Assembly: GCF_014773265.1 (NCBI RefSeq)
Contig: NZ_JACWMY010000015.1
Span: forward strand, 1 to 64,000
DNA from: Mucilaginibacter pankratovii
GTDB taxonomy: Bacteria; Bacteroidota; Bacteroidia; Sphingobacteriales; Sphingobacteriaceae
Direction of reading: 5' to 3'
DNA length: 64,000 nt
Shown: positions 16,504 to 25,666 of the stretch, in pieces
Position numbering within the stretch: position 1 is the stretch's first letter
Layout of the letters: each line of letters starts with the position of its first letter
The notes under the pieces: model-generated
Seen by the model: the letters and a program-made list of their open reading frames with translations, nothing else
What the model was told of the DNA's origin: nothing
The model's database searches: none
Translations under genes and position numbers: made by a program

Positions 16504-17016
16504 TTACAATACCGCTATCCTCTTATTGATAGATTCGGTACCCACGTTTATGCGCAGGAAATAAAAGCCGCGGTTAAGCTTGCTATTTACGTTGTATGTG
16601 ATGCTTTGCTCACCCATTTCTATACGTTGCGAAAACAGCGTGAGCACATCGTTACCCAGTACATCCATTACTTTAATGGTAACAAAGGCTTCGCGTGCTA
16701 CGGTGTATTTTACATTAAGTACATCATTAACCGGGTTAGGGTAAACCTGCACATTTGATAGCAGCTTATCTGATGGCACCATTGCCCGCCCCGGCGTAAC
16801 CGAGATGCGCGTGGTTGAAATAACTGCGGGTTTTATAGGAGGCAGCGATAAATGCAGGATGTTTTTATTTATGGGCTTGGCTTTGCCCTTAATATAACGC
16901 AGGTATGAGGTATCCGTTTTTTGAGCGACTACTCCCTTTGCAAGCGCAACGTTCACCATCACCGCAAGCAGTGCCAAGGTAAACCAGGAATTAAGCTTAG
17001 TAAATTTTCTACCCAT
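16504..17016 (-). CDS. Small secreted protein with type IX sorting domain
   Basis: A 170-aa protein: signal peptide about 1-30, a short basic segment, then a Por-secretion (type IX) C-terminal sorting domain from about 87 to 170 with VQVYPNPVNDVLNVKYTV, VTIKVMDVLGNDVLTL and the terminal GFYFLRINVGTESINKRIAV. The domain directs export across the outer membrane by the T9SS. What is unusual is that only about 55 residues remain as cargo after the two signals, with no recognisable domain. Promoter box TACTTTTG lies on the minus strand at 17031-17038. Confidence 0.88.
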   Translation of the reverse strand: MGRKFTKLNSWFTLALLAVMVNVALAKGVVAQKTDTSYLRYIKGKAKPINKNILHLSLPPIKPAVISTTRISVTPGRAMVPSDKLLSNVQVYPNPVNDVLNVKYTVAREAFVTIKVMDVLGNDVLTLFSQRIEMGEQSITYNVNSKLNRGFYFLRINVGTESINKRIAVL

Positions 17017-17030
17017 ATCAATATTACATG

Positions 17031-17038
17031 CAAAAGTA
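17031..17038 (-). promoter_or_regulatory. -7 box of T9SS cargo gene
   Basis: TACTTTTG on the minus strand is an exact TAnnTTTG match 14 bases before the ATG at 17016, with TTG at the -33 position (17055-17057) 16 bases away. Confidence 0.5.
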
Positions 17039-17474
17039 TAAATATTGTGCGCTACAATTCATGTTGTTATGAATTAATAGATTATTTTAACAATTTTTAA
17101 CAAAATACACATTTTCCAGTTTATTTTAATAAACTCATATCTATTGACTTATACGTTTTGTAATAGTTTAAGTTGCTGCATACATATTTAATAAAACGGC
17201 TACTTATCCACACTCTTGCCTTTGTTCCACAATTGCTATCTGCAAACTCAAAATCACACCAGCTACGCAGAAATTGGCCCAAAAAAAGCTGGCGGTCGCT
17301 ACCTCAGAAGCAAATAAACAATAATGAGAATTGACAATTTATCAGATTAACAAGGCAATTAACGGCGCCGTTTAAAAATTATGTAAATAAAGCCTGCCTT
17401 TGTCTGCAATTCAATAAATATTGGCAGCCCAAACACCCTAAGTTAAAATCACGGTTGTACTAATGTAATTTTTA
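17039..17474. other. AT-rich divergent intergenic region, no gene seen
   Basis: Most of the 490-base gap 17017-17506 between the divergent T9SS cargo gene and kup. Many stops in all frames. It holds a short palindrome AATTCATGTTGTTATGAATT near 17057-17076. I recognise no riboswitch or small RNA, although a potassium-transporter leader would be a reasonable place for one. Confidence 0.5.
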
Positions 17475-17482
17475 TAAATTTG
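17475..17482 (+). promoter_or_regulatory. -7 box of kup
   Basis: TAAATTTG is an exact TAnnTTTG match 24 bases before the GTG at 17507, with GTTG at 17454-17457 in the -33 position (17-base spacer). Confidence 0.55.
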
Positions 17483-17506
17483 TAAACTTTTTTTAATATC
17501 ATATAG

Positions 17507-19468
17507 GTGTCAAATCATAAAGATCTGCAAAAACTAACAGCCGCTGGGCTGCTTATTAGTTTAGGAATAATTTACGGTGATATTGGTACATCCCCGTTAT
17601 ATGTTTTTAAAGCCATCGTAGGCTCAGAACATTCAAACTTTTCACAGCGTATTTCAGAAACATTGGTACTGGGAGGTGTTTCCCTCATTTTTTGGACGCT
17701 TACCCTCCAAACTACCCTTAAATACGTAGTAATTACCCTAAGGGCTGATAACAAGGGCGAGGGCGGCATTTTCTCGCTATTCTCATTAGTGCGCCGTAAA
17801 GCAAAATGGTTGATAGTCCCCGCAGTACTGGGCGGCTGCGCCCTCCTTGCCGATGGTATCATCACCCCGCCAATTACCATATCATCAGCCATAGAAGGTT
17901 TAAAAACCTATTACCCCGAACTACCTACTGTGCAAATTGTTATAGCTATTATTGCGGGCTTGTTCATCATTCAGCAGTTTGGCACCTCGTTAGTGGGTAA
18001 AGCATTTGGGCCTATTATGTTCCTTTGGTTTACTATGATGGGCGTGTTGGGGTTGTCCTACATTGCGCAGATGCCATCCATATTAAGGGCGCTAAACCCC
18101 TATTATGCTTACGAACTGCTTACCAGTAACTACAATGCATTCATCATCTTAGGCGCGGTGTTCCTGTGTACTACAGGGGCCGAAGCTTTATACTCCGACC
18201 TTGGGCACTGCGGCCGTAAAAACATCCAGATCAGCTGGATCTACGTTAAAACCTGCCTTATCCTTAATTATCTTGGGCAGGCCGTTTGGCTTTTACAGCG
18301 AGAAGGTCAGTCTATCGACCTGAACGCCAACAACCCTTTTTACAAAATAATGCCCGAGTGGTTCCTGATATTTGGTATCGGTATAGCCACTATCGCGGCA
18401 ATTATTGCTTCGCAGGCGCTTATCTCCGGTTCGTTTACGCTCATAGCCGAGGCTGTTAGGCTAAACCTTTGGCCAAAGGTGCGCATCAACTATCCAAGCG
18501 AGCAAAAGGGGCAATTATATGTGCCCAGTGTTAACTGGCTGCTTTGCTTTGGCTGTATCGGCGTGGTGCTATTGTTCCGCCATTCGGCTAAGATGGAGGC
18601 GGCATACGGTTTAAGTATTACCGTAGCCATGCTGATGACCACCATTCTGGTATCTAAATTCCTGCAGCGAAAAAAAGTACCTACATATATTATCGGTATA
18701 TTCTTAGGGCTTTACCTGTTGATAGAAGGCACATTTTTATTAGGTAACCTGGTAAAATTTGTACACGGCGGCTGGTTCACCCTCTCGATAGGCCTGGTGC
18801 TGTTTGTGATCATGTGGACCTGGCACACCGCCCGTAAGATCAAAAACCGCTATGTTAAGTTCATCGAGATAGACGATTATTACAATATCATCAAAGAGAT
18901 GAGCGAAGACGAGACCGTGCCTAAATACGCTTCACAGCTGATCTATTTAACCAGCGCCAACTTCAATTCGGAAGTGGAATCGAAGATCATTTACTCCATC
19001 CTGCAAAAGCAGCCCAAACGGGCCGATGTTTATTGGCTGGTACACGTTGACGTGGTGGATGAACCTTACAAAAGCGAGTACGAAGTTGACTTTTTGATAC
19101 CGGGTAAACTCATCCGTGTAGATTTTAAACTTGGGTTCAGGGTAGAGCAACAGATCAACCTGTTGTTCCGCAAGGTGGTAGAAGACCTGGTGAAGAACGG
19201 CGAAGTGGATATTACCAGCACCTACAAATCGTTAAACAAGCACAAAATTGTTGGCGATTTCAGGTTTGTGGTGATCGAGAAAGTGTTATCACGCTCGCAC
19301 AACCTGTCGTTTTACGAGAAGGTGGTGATGTTTGTTTACTCGCACATGAAAAAGATCAGCCTTTCGGAAGAACGCAACTTTGGCCTCGACCTGAGTTTTG
19401 TAACCGTAGAGAAAGTACCGCTGATGCTTACCTCGCCCGAATCGGTAAACCTGACGAGGGTGGTGTAA
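17507..19468 (+). CDS. kup: Low-affinity potassium transporter Kup
   Basis: A 653-aa KUP/HAK/KT family K+ uptake protein. It opens with AAGLLISLGIIYGDIGTSPL, the family signature, followed by about 12 membrane helices to residue 450 (GEGGIFSLFSLVRRKAKW, GCALLADGIITPPITISSAIE) and a cytosolic C-terminal domain of about 200 residues. Length is typical. Translation starts with GTG; no ATG is nearby in frame, and the -7 box 24 bases upstream supports this. The gene is alone on its strand and is followed by a good terminator. Confidence 0.95.
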   Translation: MSNHKDLQKLTAAGLLISLGIIYGDIGTSPLYVFKAIVGSEHSNFSQRISETLVLGGVSLIFWTLTLQTTLKYVVITLRADNKGEGGIFSLFSLVRRKAKWLIVPAVLGGCALLADGIITPPITISSAIEGLKTYYPELPTVQIVIAIIAGLFIIQQFGTSLVGKAFGPIMFLWFTMMGVLGLSYIAQMPSILRALNPYYAYELLTSNYNAFIILGAVFLCTTGAEALYSDLGHCGRKNIQISWIYVKTCLILNYLGQAVWLLQREGQSIDLNANNPFYKIMPEWFLIFGIGIATIAAIIASQALISGSFTLIAEAVRLNLWPKVRINYPSEQKGQLYVPSVNWLLCFGCIGVVLLFRHSAKMEAAYGLSITVAMLMTTILVSKFLQRKKVPTYIIGIFLGLYLLIEGTFLLGNLVKFVHGGWFTLSIGLVLFVIMWTWHTARKIKNRYVKFIEIDDYYNIIKEMSEDETVPKYASQLIYLTSANFNSEVESKIIYSILQKQPKRADVYWLVHVDVVDEPYKSEYEVDFLIPGKLIRVDFKLGFRVEQQINLLFRKVVEDLVKNGEVDITSTYKSLNKHKIVGDFRFVVIEKVLSRSHNLSFYEKVVMFVYSHMKKISLSEERNFGLDLSFVTVEKVPLMLTSPESVNLTRVV

Positions 19469-19488
19469 TAATAAATAGCATTGATATG

Positions 19489-19523
19489 AAAGGGCTGCCT
19501 GTTTAAACGGGCAACCCTTTTTT
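19489..19523 (+). terminator. Terminator of kup
   Basis: AAAGGG...CCCTTT arms with an inner GCCTG/CGGGC stem around TTTAAA, followed by a T run; located 21 bases after the kup stop. Confidence 0.8.
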
Positions 19524-19684
19524 GTTTGAGAGCAAGGTATCAATTGCTATAGCCGGGTAATTACAGTATAGTGTAAATAACCATGCTTACCAGTGATATG
19601 TAAATTTAAACCAATATTGACAACCAAAATCTTATACCGCTATAGCTTTATAGTATAAACTTTTTTCAGGACGATATAGCTGGC

Positions 19685-19874
19685 AGGTGTCCCAAAAAAG
19701 TGTTTCGCCGTGTTTTTGAGTTAAGATTGAACTTTATTTAATTACCTGATAGTAAGCTATTTATATCAACTATCTAAACAACAGGGGTGTCCCAAAGTGT
19801 TTCACTGATTTTAATTAAATAGCTGATAATCAAAAACATGCAAAAAACAGGTGTCCCACATTTAATTGGGACAC
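19685..19874. repeat. Three GGTGTCCCA motifs in a 410-base gap
   Basis: GGTGTCCCA occurs at 19686-19694, 19786-19794 and 19850-19858 in the same direction; the first two continue as AAA(AAA)GTGTTTC. Between them AT-rich TTTAATTA...CTGATA segments also recur, so the region is a degenerate direct repeat. The third motif is followed by its inverse TGGGACAC (19867-19874), forming a perfect 8-bp hairpin that can end the minus-strand permease gene (stop at 19879). The rest of 19469-19878 has no gene. Confidence 0.6.
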
Positions 19875-19878
19875 TTAA

Positions 19879-21591
19879 CTATTTTACTTCGTTCTGCGCT
19901 TTGCCAATTAAACTGTGCTTATATCCGTATAAAACATAGATCACCAGGCCTATTAACAGCCACGCCAGGAACCTTATCCAGCTTTGGTAGGTAAGTTCTG
20001 TCATGAGGTAAAAGCAGCTGAGCAGGCCTAATACAGGTATCAGCGACAGGTTACGTACAACTGCGGCTATGGTTAGCGCTGCTGATAATATTATAAACAA
20101 GAAGAAAGGAAATTTCTCGTGTATATTTTCCCCGGCCAGTATATCCATAAAGGGTTTCCAAAACAAATAGATCATCCCAATAAAAATAAACGGAACTACA
20201 TATTTGGCGTTAACATAGGGCAGGTGAAACTTGCCTTTTACGGCTGCTTCCCTCGGCATTAACAATACGCCGCCGCAAACCAATACAAAGGCGAATAGGG
20301 TACCAATGCTGGTCAAATCGGTTACTTCGGTAAGGTTTAAAAACAGGGCAGGGATAGCTACCACAAAACCAGTCACAATTGTAGCGAACGACGGGGTTTT
20401 AAATTTAGGGTGGATGCGGGAGAAAGCCTTTGGCAACAAACCGTCGCGGCTCATGCTCATCCAGATGCGTGGCTGGCCCAGTTGGAATATCAGCAATACG
20501 CTGGCAGTTGCAATAACCGCACTGATGGAGATTACATAACTGATGTTCTTCAACCCCACTTTAGCGAATACGAAGGCCAGCGGGTCGCCTACCTGCAGGT
20601 CCTTATAACTTACCATACCTGTTAATACCAGGGATATGAGGATATACAACACCGTACATATCAGCAGCGAGTAGATCATACCGCGCGGCAGGTCCTTCTG
20701 CGGGTTTTGGCATTCCTCTGCTGTGGTAGAGATGGCATCGAAACCGATATAAGCAAAGAACACGCCCGATACGCCCTTCATTACGCCCTTAAAGCCGTTC
20801 GGCATAAATGGGTGCCAGTTGGCCGGCGTTACGTAAAAGAATCCTATGGCGATAACCGCTATAACAATAACTACTTTTAAAACCACCATGGCATTGGTAG
20901 CTTTTTTTGTTTCGCGAATACCGATGTATACCAGGTAGGTGATAACAAATACAATCCCTAAAGCGGGTAAATTGGCTATGAATTTAATATTGCCAAAACC
21001 CGGGGCATTAGCCCAGGCAACGGCTGCGCTTTTCATGTTATCGGTAATATCTGCCAGTTTACCACTGGCGGTAAGTTCCTGGATCTTCTCCTGCGCACGG
21101 AATGCCGAAAAGTAGTCCATGGTGAGGTACTCGGGCATATGGATGTGAAAACCTTCCAGCAGGTTTACAAAGTAGGTACTCCAGGATATGGCTACCGCTA
21201 TGTTACCGATGGCGTATTCCATTAGCAGATCCCAGCCAATTATCCAGGCGATGAGTTCTCCGAATGATGCATAGGCATAGGTATAAGCACTGCCGGCAAC
21301 AGGTATGCGCGAAGCAAATTCGGCATAACATAAAGCAGAAAAACCGCAGGTTACCGCGGTTATAATAAATAGTATAGATACCCCGGGGCCACCATAAAAC
21401 GATGCTTCGCCGATGGTGGAGAAGATCCCCGCGCCTACCACGGCAGCTATCCCCATGAGGGTAAGGTCCTTTACATTAAGTTCTTTTTGGAGTTGGGAGG
21501 CGGTGCCGGGGTGCTCTGCGTCGCTGAAACCACATTCAACGTCGGAAAGGATCTTGGCTACAGATTTTTTACGAAATATGCTTTTAGACAT
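19879..21591 (-). CDS. APC-family (cationic) amino-acid permease
   Basis: A 570-aa inner-membrane transporter with about 12-14 helices. The APC signature is clear: LTLMGIAAVVGAGIFSTIGE near residue 40-60, CYAEFASRIPVAGSAYTYAY, the FFAYIGFDAISTTAEE stretch near 275, and a C-terminal pair of helices ending in LIGLVIYVLYGYKHSL. This extended form resembles the cationic amino-acid transporter (CAT) subgroup. It would import amino acids by proton symport or exchange; substrate specificity is not readable. It is single and convergent with kup. Confidence 0.92.
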   Translation of the reverse strand: MSKSIFRKKSVAKILSDVECGFSDAEHPGTASQLQKELNVKDLTLMGIAAVVGAGIFSTIGEASFYGGPGVSILFIITAVTCGFSALCYAEFASRIPVAGSAYTYAYASFGELIAWIIGWDLLMEYAIGNIAVAISWSTYFVNLLEGFHIHMPEYLTMDYFSAFRAQEKIQELTASGKLADITDNMKSAAVAWANAPGFGNIKFIANLPALGIVFVITYLVYIGIRETKKATNAMVVLKVVIVIAVIAIGFFYVTPANWHPFMPNGFKGVMKGVSGVFFAYIGFDAISTTAEECQNPQKDLPRGMIYSLLICTVLYILISLVLTGMVSYKDLQVGDPLAFVFAKVGLKNISYVISISAVIATASVLLIFQLGQPRIWMSMSRDGLLPKAFSRIHPKFKTPSFATIVTGFVVAIPALFLNLTEVTDLTSIGTLFAFVLVCGGVLLMPREAAVKGKFHLPYVNAKYVVPFIFIGMIYLFWKPFMDILAGENIHEKFPFFLFIILSAALTIAAVVRNLSLIPVLGLLSCFYLMTELTYQSWIRFLAWLLIGLVIYVLYGYKHSLIGKAQNEVK

Positions 21592-21637
21592 ATAGTTTGA
21601 TCAGTTTTTAGTTCTTCAAACCAAACATAACCATTTT

Positions 21638-21668
21638 TTTGCATTGAAAAACTATATGCGTTACTTTG
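21638..21668 (+). promoter_or_regulatory. -33/-7 promoter of PAP2 gene
   Basis: TTTG (21638-21641), a 19-base spacer, then TTACTTTG (21661-21668): the best match in the window to the Bacteroidota TTTG-N19-TAnnTTTG arrangement, one base off in the -7 box. The ATG at 21675 follows after 6 bases. Confidence 0.6.
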
Positions 21669-21674
21669 TGGGCA

Positions 21675-22343
21675 ATGAAAATAGGCGTTAGGGAGGTTTT
21701 ATTCAGGATACAATACTTTTTAATACCCTATCTTGTAGTTTTATGCGGCTGTTTCCTAATTAAACTGCTTTATACCCGCCGCGAAATATACTTTGCGGTA
21801 AATGGCGTATACAATAACATCGCAGACTTCCTGGCCCCGTACATTACCGATATTGGCGATGGACTCACTATTATCATCCTATCGGCCATCATAGCCTTTT
21901 TTAATTACCGCAAAGCTTTTTTGCTCACGAGTGGCTACCTGGTAACCTCCATAGTAGCGCAGGCCATAAAATACAGTGTTTACAGCCCGCGGCCGCGTGT
22001 TTATTTTGAGCAGGAGTTAGATAAGATCCATTTTGTGAAGGATGTGTACGTAGTTGGCGGAATCCAAAGCTTCCCTTCGGGGCACACGGTAACGGCATTT
22101 TCCGCAGCGGTAGTGCTTACCTATGTTATTAAAAACAAAATGTGGGGAGTAGCTTTGTTAATATTAGCCATGCTGGTGGGTTACTCGCGCATGTACTTGA
22201 GCCAGCATTTTTTTGAGGACGTTACCGCAGGCTCGGCCATTGGCGTAATGGTTACGGTGATGTGGCTGGGCTTTATAGACAGCAAACAATTTTTAAGATC
22301 CCCCCGTTGGAACAGGGGGATCCTGAAAACTTTAAAAGCTTAG
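21675..22343 (+). CDS. PAP2-family membrane phosphatase
   Basis: A 222-aa integral membrane phosphatase with the full type-2 phosphatidic acid phosphatase motif set: KYSVYSPRP (KX6RP), PSGHT, and SRMYLSQHFFEDV (SRx5Hx3D), holding the catalytic His residues. Likely substrates are lipid phosphates such as undecaprenyl pyrophosphate or phosphatidylglycerol phosphate. The ATG at 21675 is preferred over the TTG at 21666, which lies inside the -7 box. The last codons lie in a GATCCCCCC / GGGGGATC palindrome (22299-22323), a repeat that has apparently supplied the C-terminus, and the gene overlaps the convergent 22340 gene by 4 bases. Confidence 0.92.
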   Translation: MKIGVREVLFRIQYFLIPYLVVLCGCFLIKLLYTRREIYFAVNGVYNNIADFLAPYITDIGDGLTIIILSAIIAFFNYRKAFLLTSGYLVTSIVAQAIKYSVYSPRPRVYFEQELDKIHFVKDVYVVGGIQSFPSGHTVTAFSAAVVLTYVIKNKMWGVALLILAMLVGYSRMYLSQHFFEDVTAGSAIGVMVTVMWLGFIDSKQFLRSPRWNRGILKTLKA

Positions 22344-23002
22344 CGGTCTAACTGTTCCCTAAGTTTTTTCTTGCGGCGGGTTATGTAAAATACGATTATG
22401 CCAATAAACACCAGGACGATTACCACGCCAGATATGAGACTTGGCGATATACCCTTTGCGTTTGACAGGTATTGGTCGGTACGTTTCAGCTCCGGCGATA
22501 TGACGATAGAACTGGAGAATTTCTTGTACTCATCTTTTATCAACTCGGCGCGGTTTTGCTGGTAGTAATACTCAAATGTGTAGGTAACATCCTGCGTATA
22601 AATTACGATGAAGTTACGCAGTTGTACGCCGACACCCTGGTCGGTAGAGAGGGTGAAGGTTTTTGCCTTAAGGTGCCCAAGCGTGGTATCGCGCACGTTC
22701 AACGCATCCGAACCTTCTGCCTGGCCCTTAATGCCTTTGATGTAATCTTTCAGCACTTTATTCAGGTCGCGCTCTTTTTTTAACGGCGTGTTGTTTTCAG
22801 CATTCGGCTGCCTGATCACTACCACGTAACCTAAATTTGTGTTACCCGAATATATTTGCTGGCCAAGGGTATCTTTTTTGGTGTATGTCTCCGGTAACGA
22901 TACCGCAACAAGGCTATCTATCTTAACAGGCTTAAAAGGGGCCTGCGCAAAACCTGCTGCCGATAACAACAGGAGGCTAAAACTTATCAGAATCTTTTTC
23001 AT
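22340..23002 (-). CDS. Exported single-pass membrane protein, unknown
   Basis: A 220-aa protein: signal peptide about 1-20 (ending AGFAQ), a periplasmic domain of about 160 residues with the pattern LVAVSLPETYTKKDTLGQQ, VRDTTLGHLKAKTF and YTFEYYYQQNRAEL, a transmembrane helix at about 187-208, and a Lys/Arg-rich cytosolic tail. The periplasmic part resembles the small alpha/beta domains of DcrB/PsbP-like exported proteins, but I do not recognise a family with confidence. Its 3' end overlaps the PAP2 gene by 4 bases on the opposite strand. Confidence 0.78.
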   Translation of the reverse strand: MKKILISFSLLLLSAAGFAQAPFKPVKIDSLVAVSLPETYTKKDTLGQQIYSGNTNLGYVVVIRQPNAENNTPLKKERDLNKVLKDYIKGIKGQAEGSDALNVRDTTLGHLKAKTFTLSTDQGVGVQLRNFIVIYTQDVTYTFEYYYQQNRAELIKDEYKKFSSSIVISPELKRTDQYLSNAKGISPSLISGVVIVLVFIGIIVFYITRRKKKLREQLDR

Positions 23003-23099
23003 AGTAGTTTTAACCTGAAAAACACAGATAAGTTTTAATAAGCTTTTATTTACGCTAAAAAATGCTTATATTATTGTATGAATTTACATATATATAACA

Positions 23100-23702
23100 A
23101 TGGAACTGAGAATAATAAGAGCAAGCTATGATGACGAAACGATAACTGTTTACCAGGCTTATAACATGGCTATAGCCCGGGCGGCGGTGGAAAGCCAAAC
23201 ATTTGTAAGCCCGTTTAAAAAAGACCGGATGACCTGGATAAAGCCATCATTTTTATGGATGATGTACCGCGCTGGCTGGGGCAACAAAGAAAACCAGGAA
23301 AGAGTTTTAGCCGTAAAAATTAAGCGAAGCGGTTTTAACACGGCGTTGGCATCAGCGTGTTTATCATCATTTGATGCTACCGTTTATGCAGATTACGAGG
23401 CGTGGCAGTCAACTTTAAAAAATGCGCCTGTACGTGTACAATGGGACCCTGAGAAGGATCTATTAATGAGGCCGCTAAACTATAAATCGCTGCAAATTGG
23501 CTTATCGGGCACAGCGGTTGACCAATACCTAAACGATTGGATAGTTGAAATAACCGACATTACCGAAAACTGTAAAAGCATCCATCAGCTAATACTTGAA
23601 AATAAACTGGAGGAAGCCACTCAAATGCTCCCAGTAGAAAAGCGCTATATTTTGCCGGCCGGTATCGCTGCCACTATCAACTCTGATCAGCAGGTTGATT
23701 GA
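23100..23702 (+). CDS. DUF4291 protein
   Basis: A 200-aa soluble protein spanning one DUF4291 domain. The signature is clear: IRASYDDETITVYQAYNMAI at the N-terminus, DRMTWIKPSFLWMMYRAGWG at about 43-61, RVQWDPEKD, and LQIGLSGTAVDQYLNDWIVE. The family occurs in bacteria and fungi without an established activity. Strong conservation of single Tyr, Arg and Trp residues suggests an enzyme, which is inference. The gene is alone, and no defence or mobile genes are nearby. Confidence 0.88.
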   Translation: MELRIIRASYDDETITVYQAYNMAIARAAVESQTFVSPFKKDRMTWIKPSFLWMMYRAGWGNKENQERVLAVKIKRSGFNTALASACLSSFDATVYADYEAWQSTLKNAPVRVQWDPEKDLLMRPLNYKSLQIGLSGTAVDQYLNDWIVEITDITENCKSIHQLILENKLEEATQMLPVEKRYILPAGIAATINSDQQVD

Positions 23703-23783
23703 TCCCCCCTACCGCGCCTGTCTCCCACTACCCTTTAATCTTGCCAGGTTATATTGCGGCAATAAACGGGGAAGAAATAAAAA

Positions 23784-23806
23784 GCCCCCTCCGGCGTGGA
23801 GAGGGC
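23784..23806 (-). terminator. Terminator of M3 peptidase gene
   Basis: On the minus strand GCCCTCTCC pairs with GGAGGGGGC (one mismatch) and is followed by TTTTTATTT, right after the stop at 23814. Confidence 0.75.
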
Positions 23807-23813
23807 TAAGCAA

Positions 23814-25514
23814 TTATATCTTTTCCATTTCAGCCTTCACAAACTCCGCAAGCTCTTTTACATAGCCTGCGCTGAAATCGAACTTGATGCCGGCCGTTTC
23901 GTAGATCTCGGTGATGGTTTTGGTGTAGCCTAATTTCAGGGCATCCAAATACTGCTGTAAGCCTTTCTCGGGGTTCTCTTTATAGTTCTTCCAAACCGCT
24001 ATGGCGCCTAACTGGGCCATGCCGTATTCGATGTAATAGAACGGAACCTCGAAAATGTGCAGCTGCTTTTGCCACAGGTTCTGCTCGGCCTCCGGGTGAC
24101 CGCTCCAATCGGCAAAGCCGGCGCCAAACGGCTCGTAGATCTTCAGCCAGGCTTCCGTACGCTCGGCAGCAGTATGCTCGGGGTTGGTGTAGATCCAATG
24201 CTGAAACTGATCTACCACGGCAACCCATGGCAGGGTTTTCAGCACATCAATCAACTGATCGCGTTTGGCGCGTTTCAGGTCCTCCTCGTTATCAAAATAA
24301 ACGCTCCAGTTGTCCATCGAGATCAGCTCCATCGACATGGATGCCAGCTCGGCAACCTCGCTTGGGCAATGTTTAAAATCGTTCAGTTCCAGGTCGGCAG
24401 TGAGGAAGGTATGCACGGCGTGGCCGCCTTCGTGCACCATGGTGGTGAGGTCGCGGAAGGTGTTGGCCGAATTCATGAAGATAAAGGGTGCGCCCGTTTC
24501 CGATAGCGGATAGTTATAACCGCCCGGTGCTTTGCCTTTGCGGCTCTCCACATCAAACAGGTTGTTATCCTTCATAATTTCCAAACGCTCGCCCAGGTAA
24601 CGGTTAATGTTGCTAAAACACTGGATAGATTTCTCCACCAGTTCGGCACCGCTGTTGAACGGTTTTAGCGCCGGCCTGCCCGATGGGTCTACATCCATAT
24701 CCCATGGTTTTAAAGTATCAACGCCCAATAGTTCCCGGCGTTTTTCTGCCTGCTCGCGCAGAATGGGCACCACTTCGGTTTCTATAGCCGCGTGGAAAGC
24801 ATAGCAGTCCTGCGGGGTATAATCAAAACGGCCAAGGGCCTGGAACATATAATCGCGAAAATTCTCGAAACCGGCGTTCAGCGCCACTTTATGGCGCAGG
24901 GCACGCAGATGATCGAACAGGGTATCCAGCACCGTTTTTTCCTGCAAGCGGCGGGCGGTTATCTTCTCCCAAACTTCCTGGCGCTTGGCTCGGTCGGTAC
25001 CCTTTAAAAATACCGAGGCCTGCTCCAGCGTGTATTCCTTCTCATCGATGTGTACCGACATAGCGCCGGTGATGCTTTGATATTTCTGCTGCTCCACCTG
25101 GATCTCGGTTTGCAGCGGAATGTTCTCCTCACGGAAAAGCTCCAGCGATTTTTTTACGGCGCGCAGCATTATGTAGAATTTCTCCTCGCTCAGCTCGCCA
25201 ACGTAATCGCTGTTCACCAGCTTTTTGTTTAGCTCGTTGTTATATGGCGCGGTTTTAGGCTCAATCTCGGTAGCAAAGTACTGGAAACTTTCCAGCAGGT
25301 CGGGGTTCATGGTGTCGCAGGTCATGCGGATGTAGCGCCAGGCAAAATCCTCTTCCAGCGCCGCCTGTAGTTCGCTGCTGTCTTTCAGCCATTGCTCTAA
25401 TTCGCTTACGGAATTGATAGGGCGGTTGGTTAATTCCTGGTAAATAGGTTCCAGCGTTTCCCATTTAATTTCGAGGTCGGCCGGGATATAATGTCTTGTT
25501 TTTTTGTGGATCAT
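23814..25514 (-). CDS. M3-family oligoendopeptidase (PepF-like)
   Basis: A 566-aa cytosolic zinc peptidase. The catalytic motif is FRDLTTMVHEGGHAVHTFL (HExxH) near residue 350, with the downstream Glu ligand in SEVAELASMSMELIS, 25-30 residues on, the M3 arrangement. The family degrades short peptides of about 6-18 residues. The ATG at 25514 (MIHKKTRHYIPADLEIKW) is the family-like start; the open frame to 25646 adds residues from a repeat-like, low-complexity leader and is rejected. The upstream 153 bases contain an ATGCAGAT(A/G)TGC repeat-like run. Confidence 0.93.
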   Translation of the reverse strand: MIHKKTRHYIPADLEIKWETLEPIYQELTNRPINSVSELEQWLKDSSELQAALEEDFAWRYIRMTCDTMNPDLLESFQYFATEIEPKTAPYNNELNKKLVNSDYVGELSEEKFYIMLRAVKKSLELFREENIPLQTEIQVEQQKYQSITGAMSVHIDEKEYTLEQASVFLKGTDRAKRQEVWEKITARRLQEKTVLDTLFDHLRALRHKVALNAGFENFRDYMFQALGRFDYTPQDCYAFHAAIETEVVPILREQAEKRRELLGVDTLKPWDMDVDPSGRPALKPFNSGAELVEKSIQCFSNINRYLGERLEIMKDNNLFDVESRKGKAPGGYNYPLSETGAPFIFMNSANTFRDLTTMVHEGGHAVHTFLTADLELNDFKHCPSEVAELASMSMELISMDNWSVYFDNEEDLKRAKRDQLIDVLKTLPWVAVVDQFQHWIYTNPEHTAAERTEAWLKIYEPFGAGFADWSGHPEAEQNLWQKQLHIFEVPFYYIEYGMAQLGAIAVWKNYKENPEKGLQQYLDALKLGYTKTITEIYETAGIKFDFSAGYVKELAEFVKAEMEKI

Positions 25515-25666
25515 GGTATAATTGATGTGCAGATATGCGGATGTGCAAATATGCAGATTAGTAGGGAAAGTCGGAAAGATTGAATATTTACTAAAGGTAA
25601 AATATCGAACAACATTACTCCACTTGTTACGTAAGGCAATGTTCACATTTCAAAAACGTCACTTTA

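Noticed and set aside
17017..17506. Riboswitch in the kup leader
   Set aside because: The -7 box leaves a leader of about 18 bases, too short for a known riboswitch.
24057..24506. 149-residue plus-strand frame opposite the M3 peptidase
   Set aside because: Antisense shadow of the HExxH-containing gene, without homologous features.
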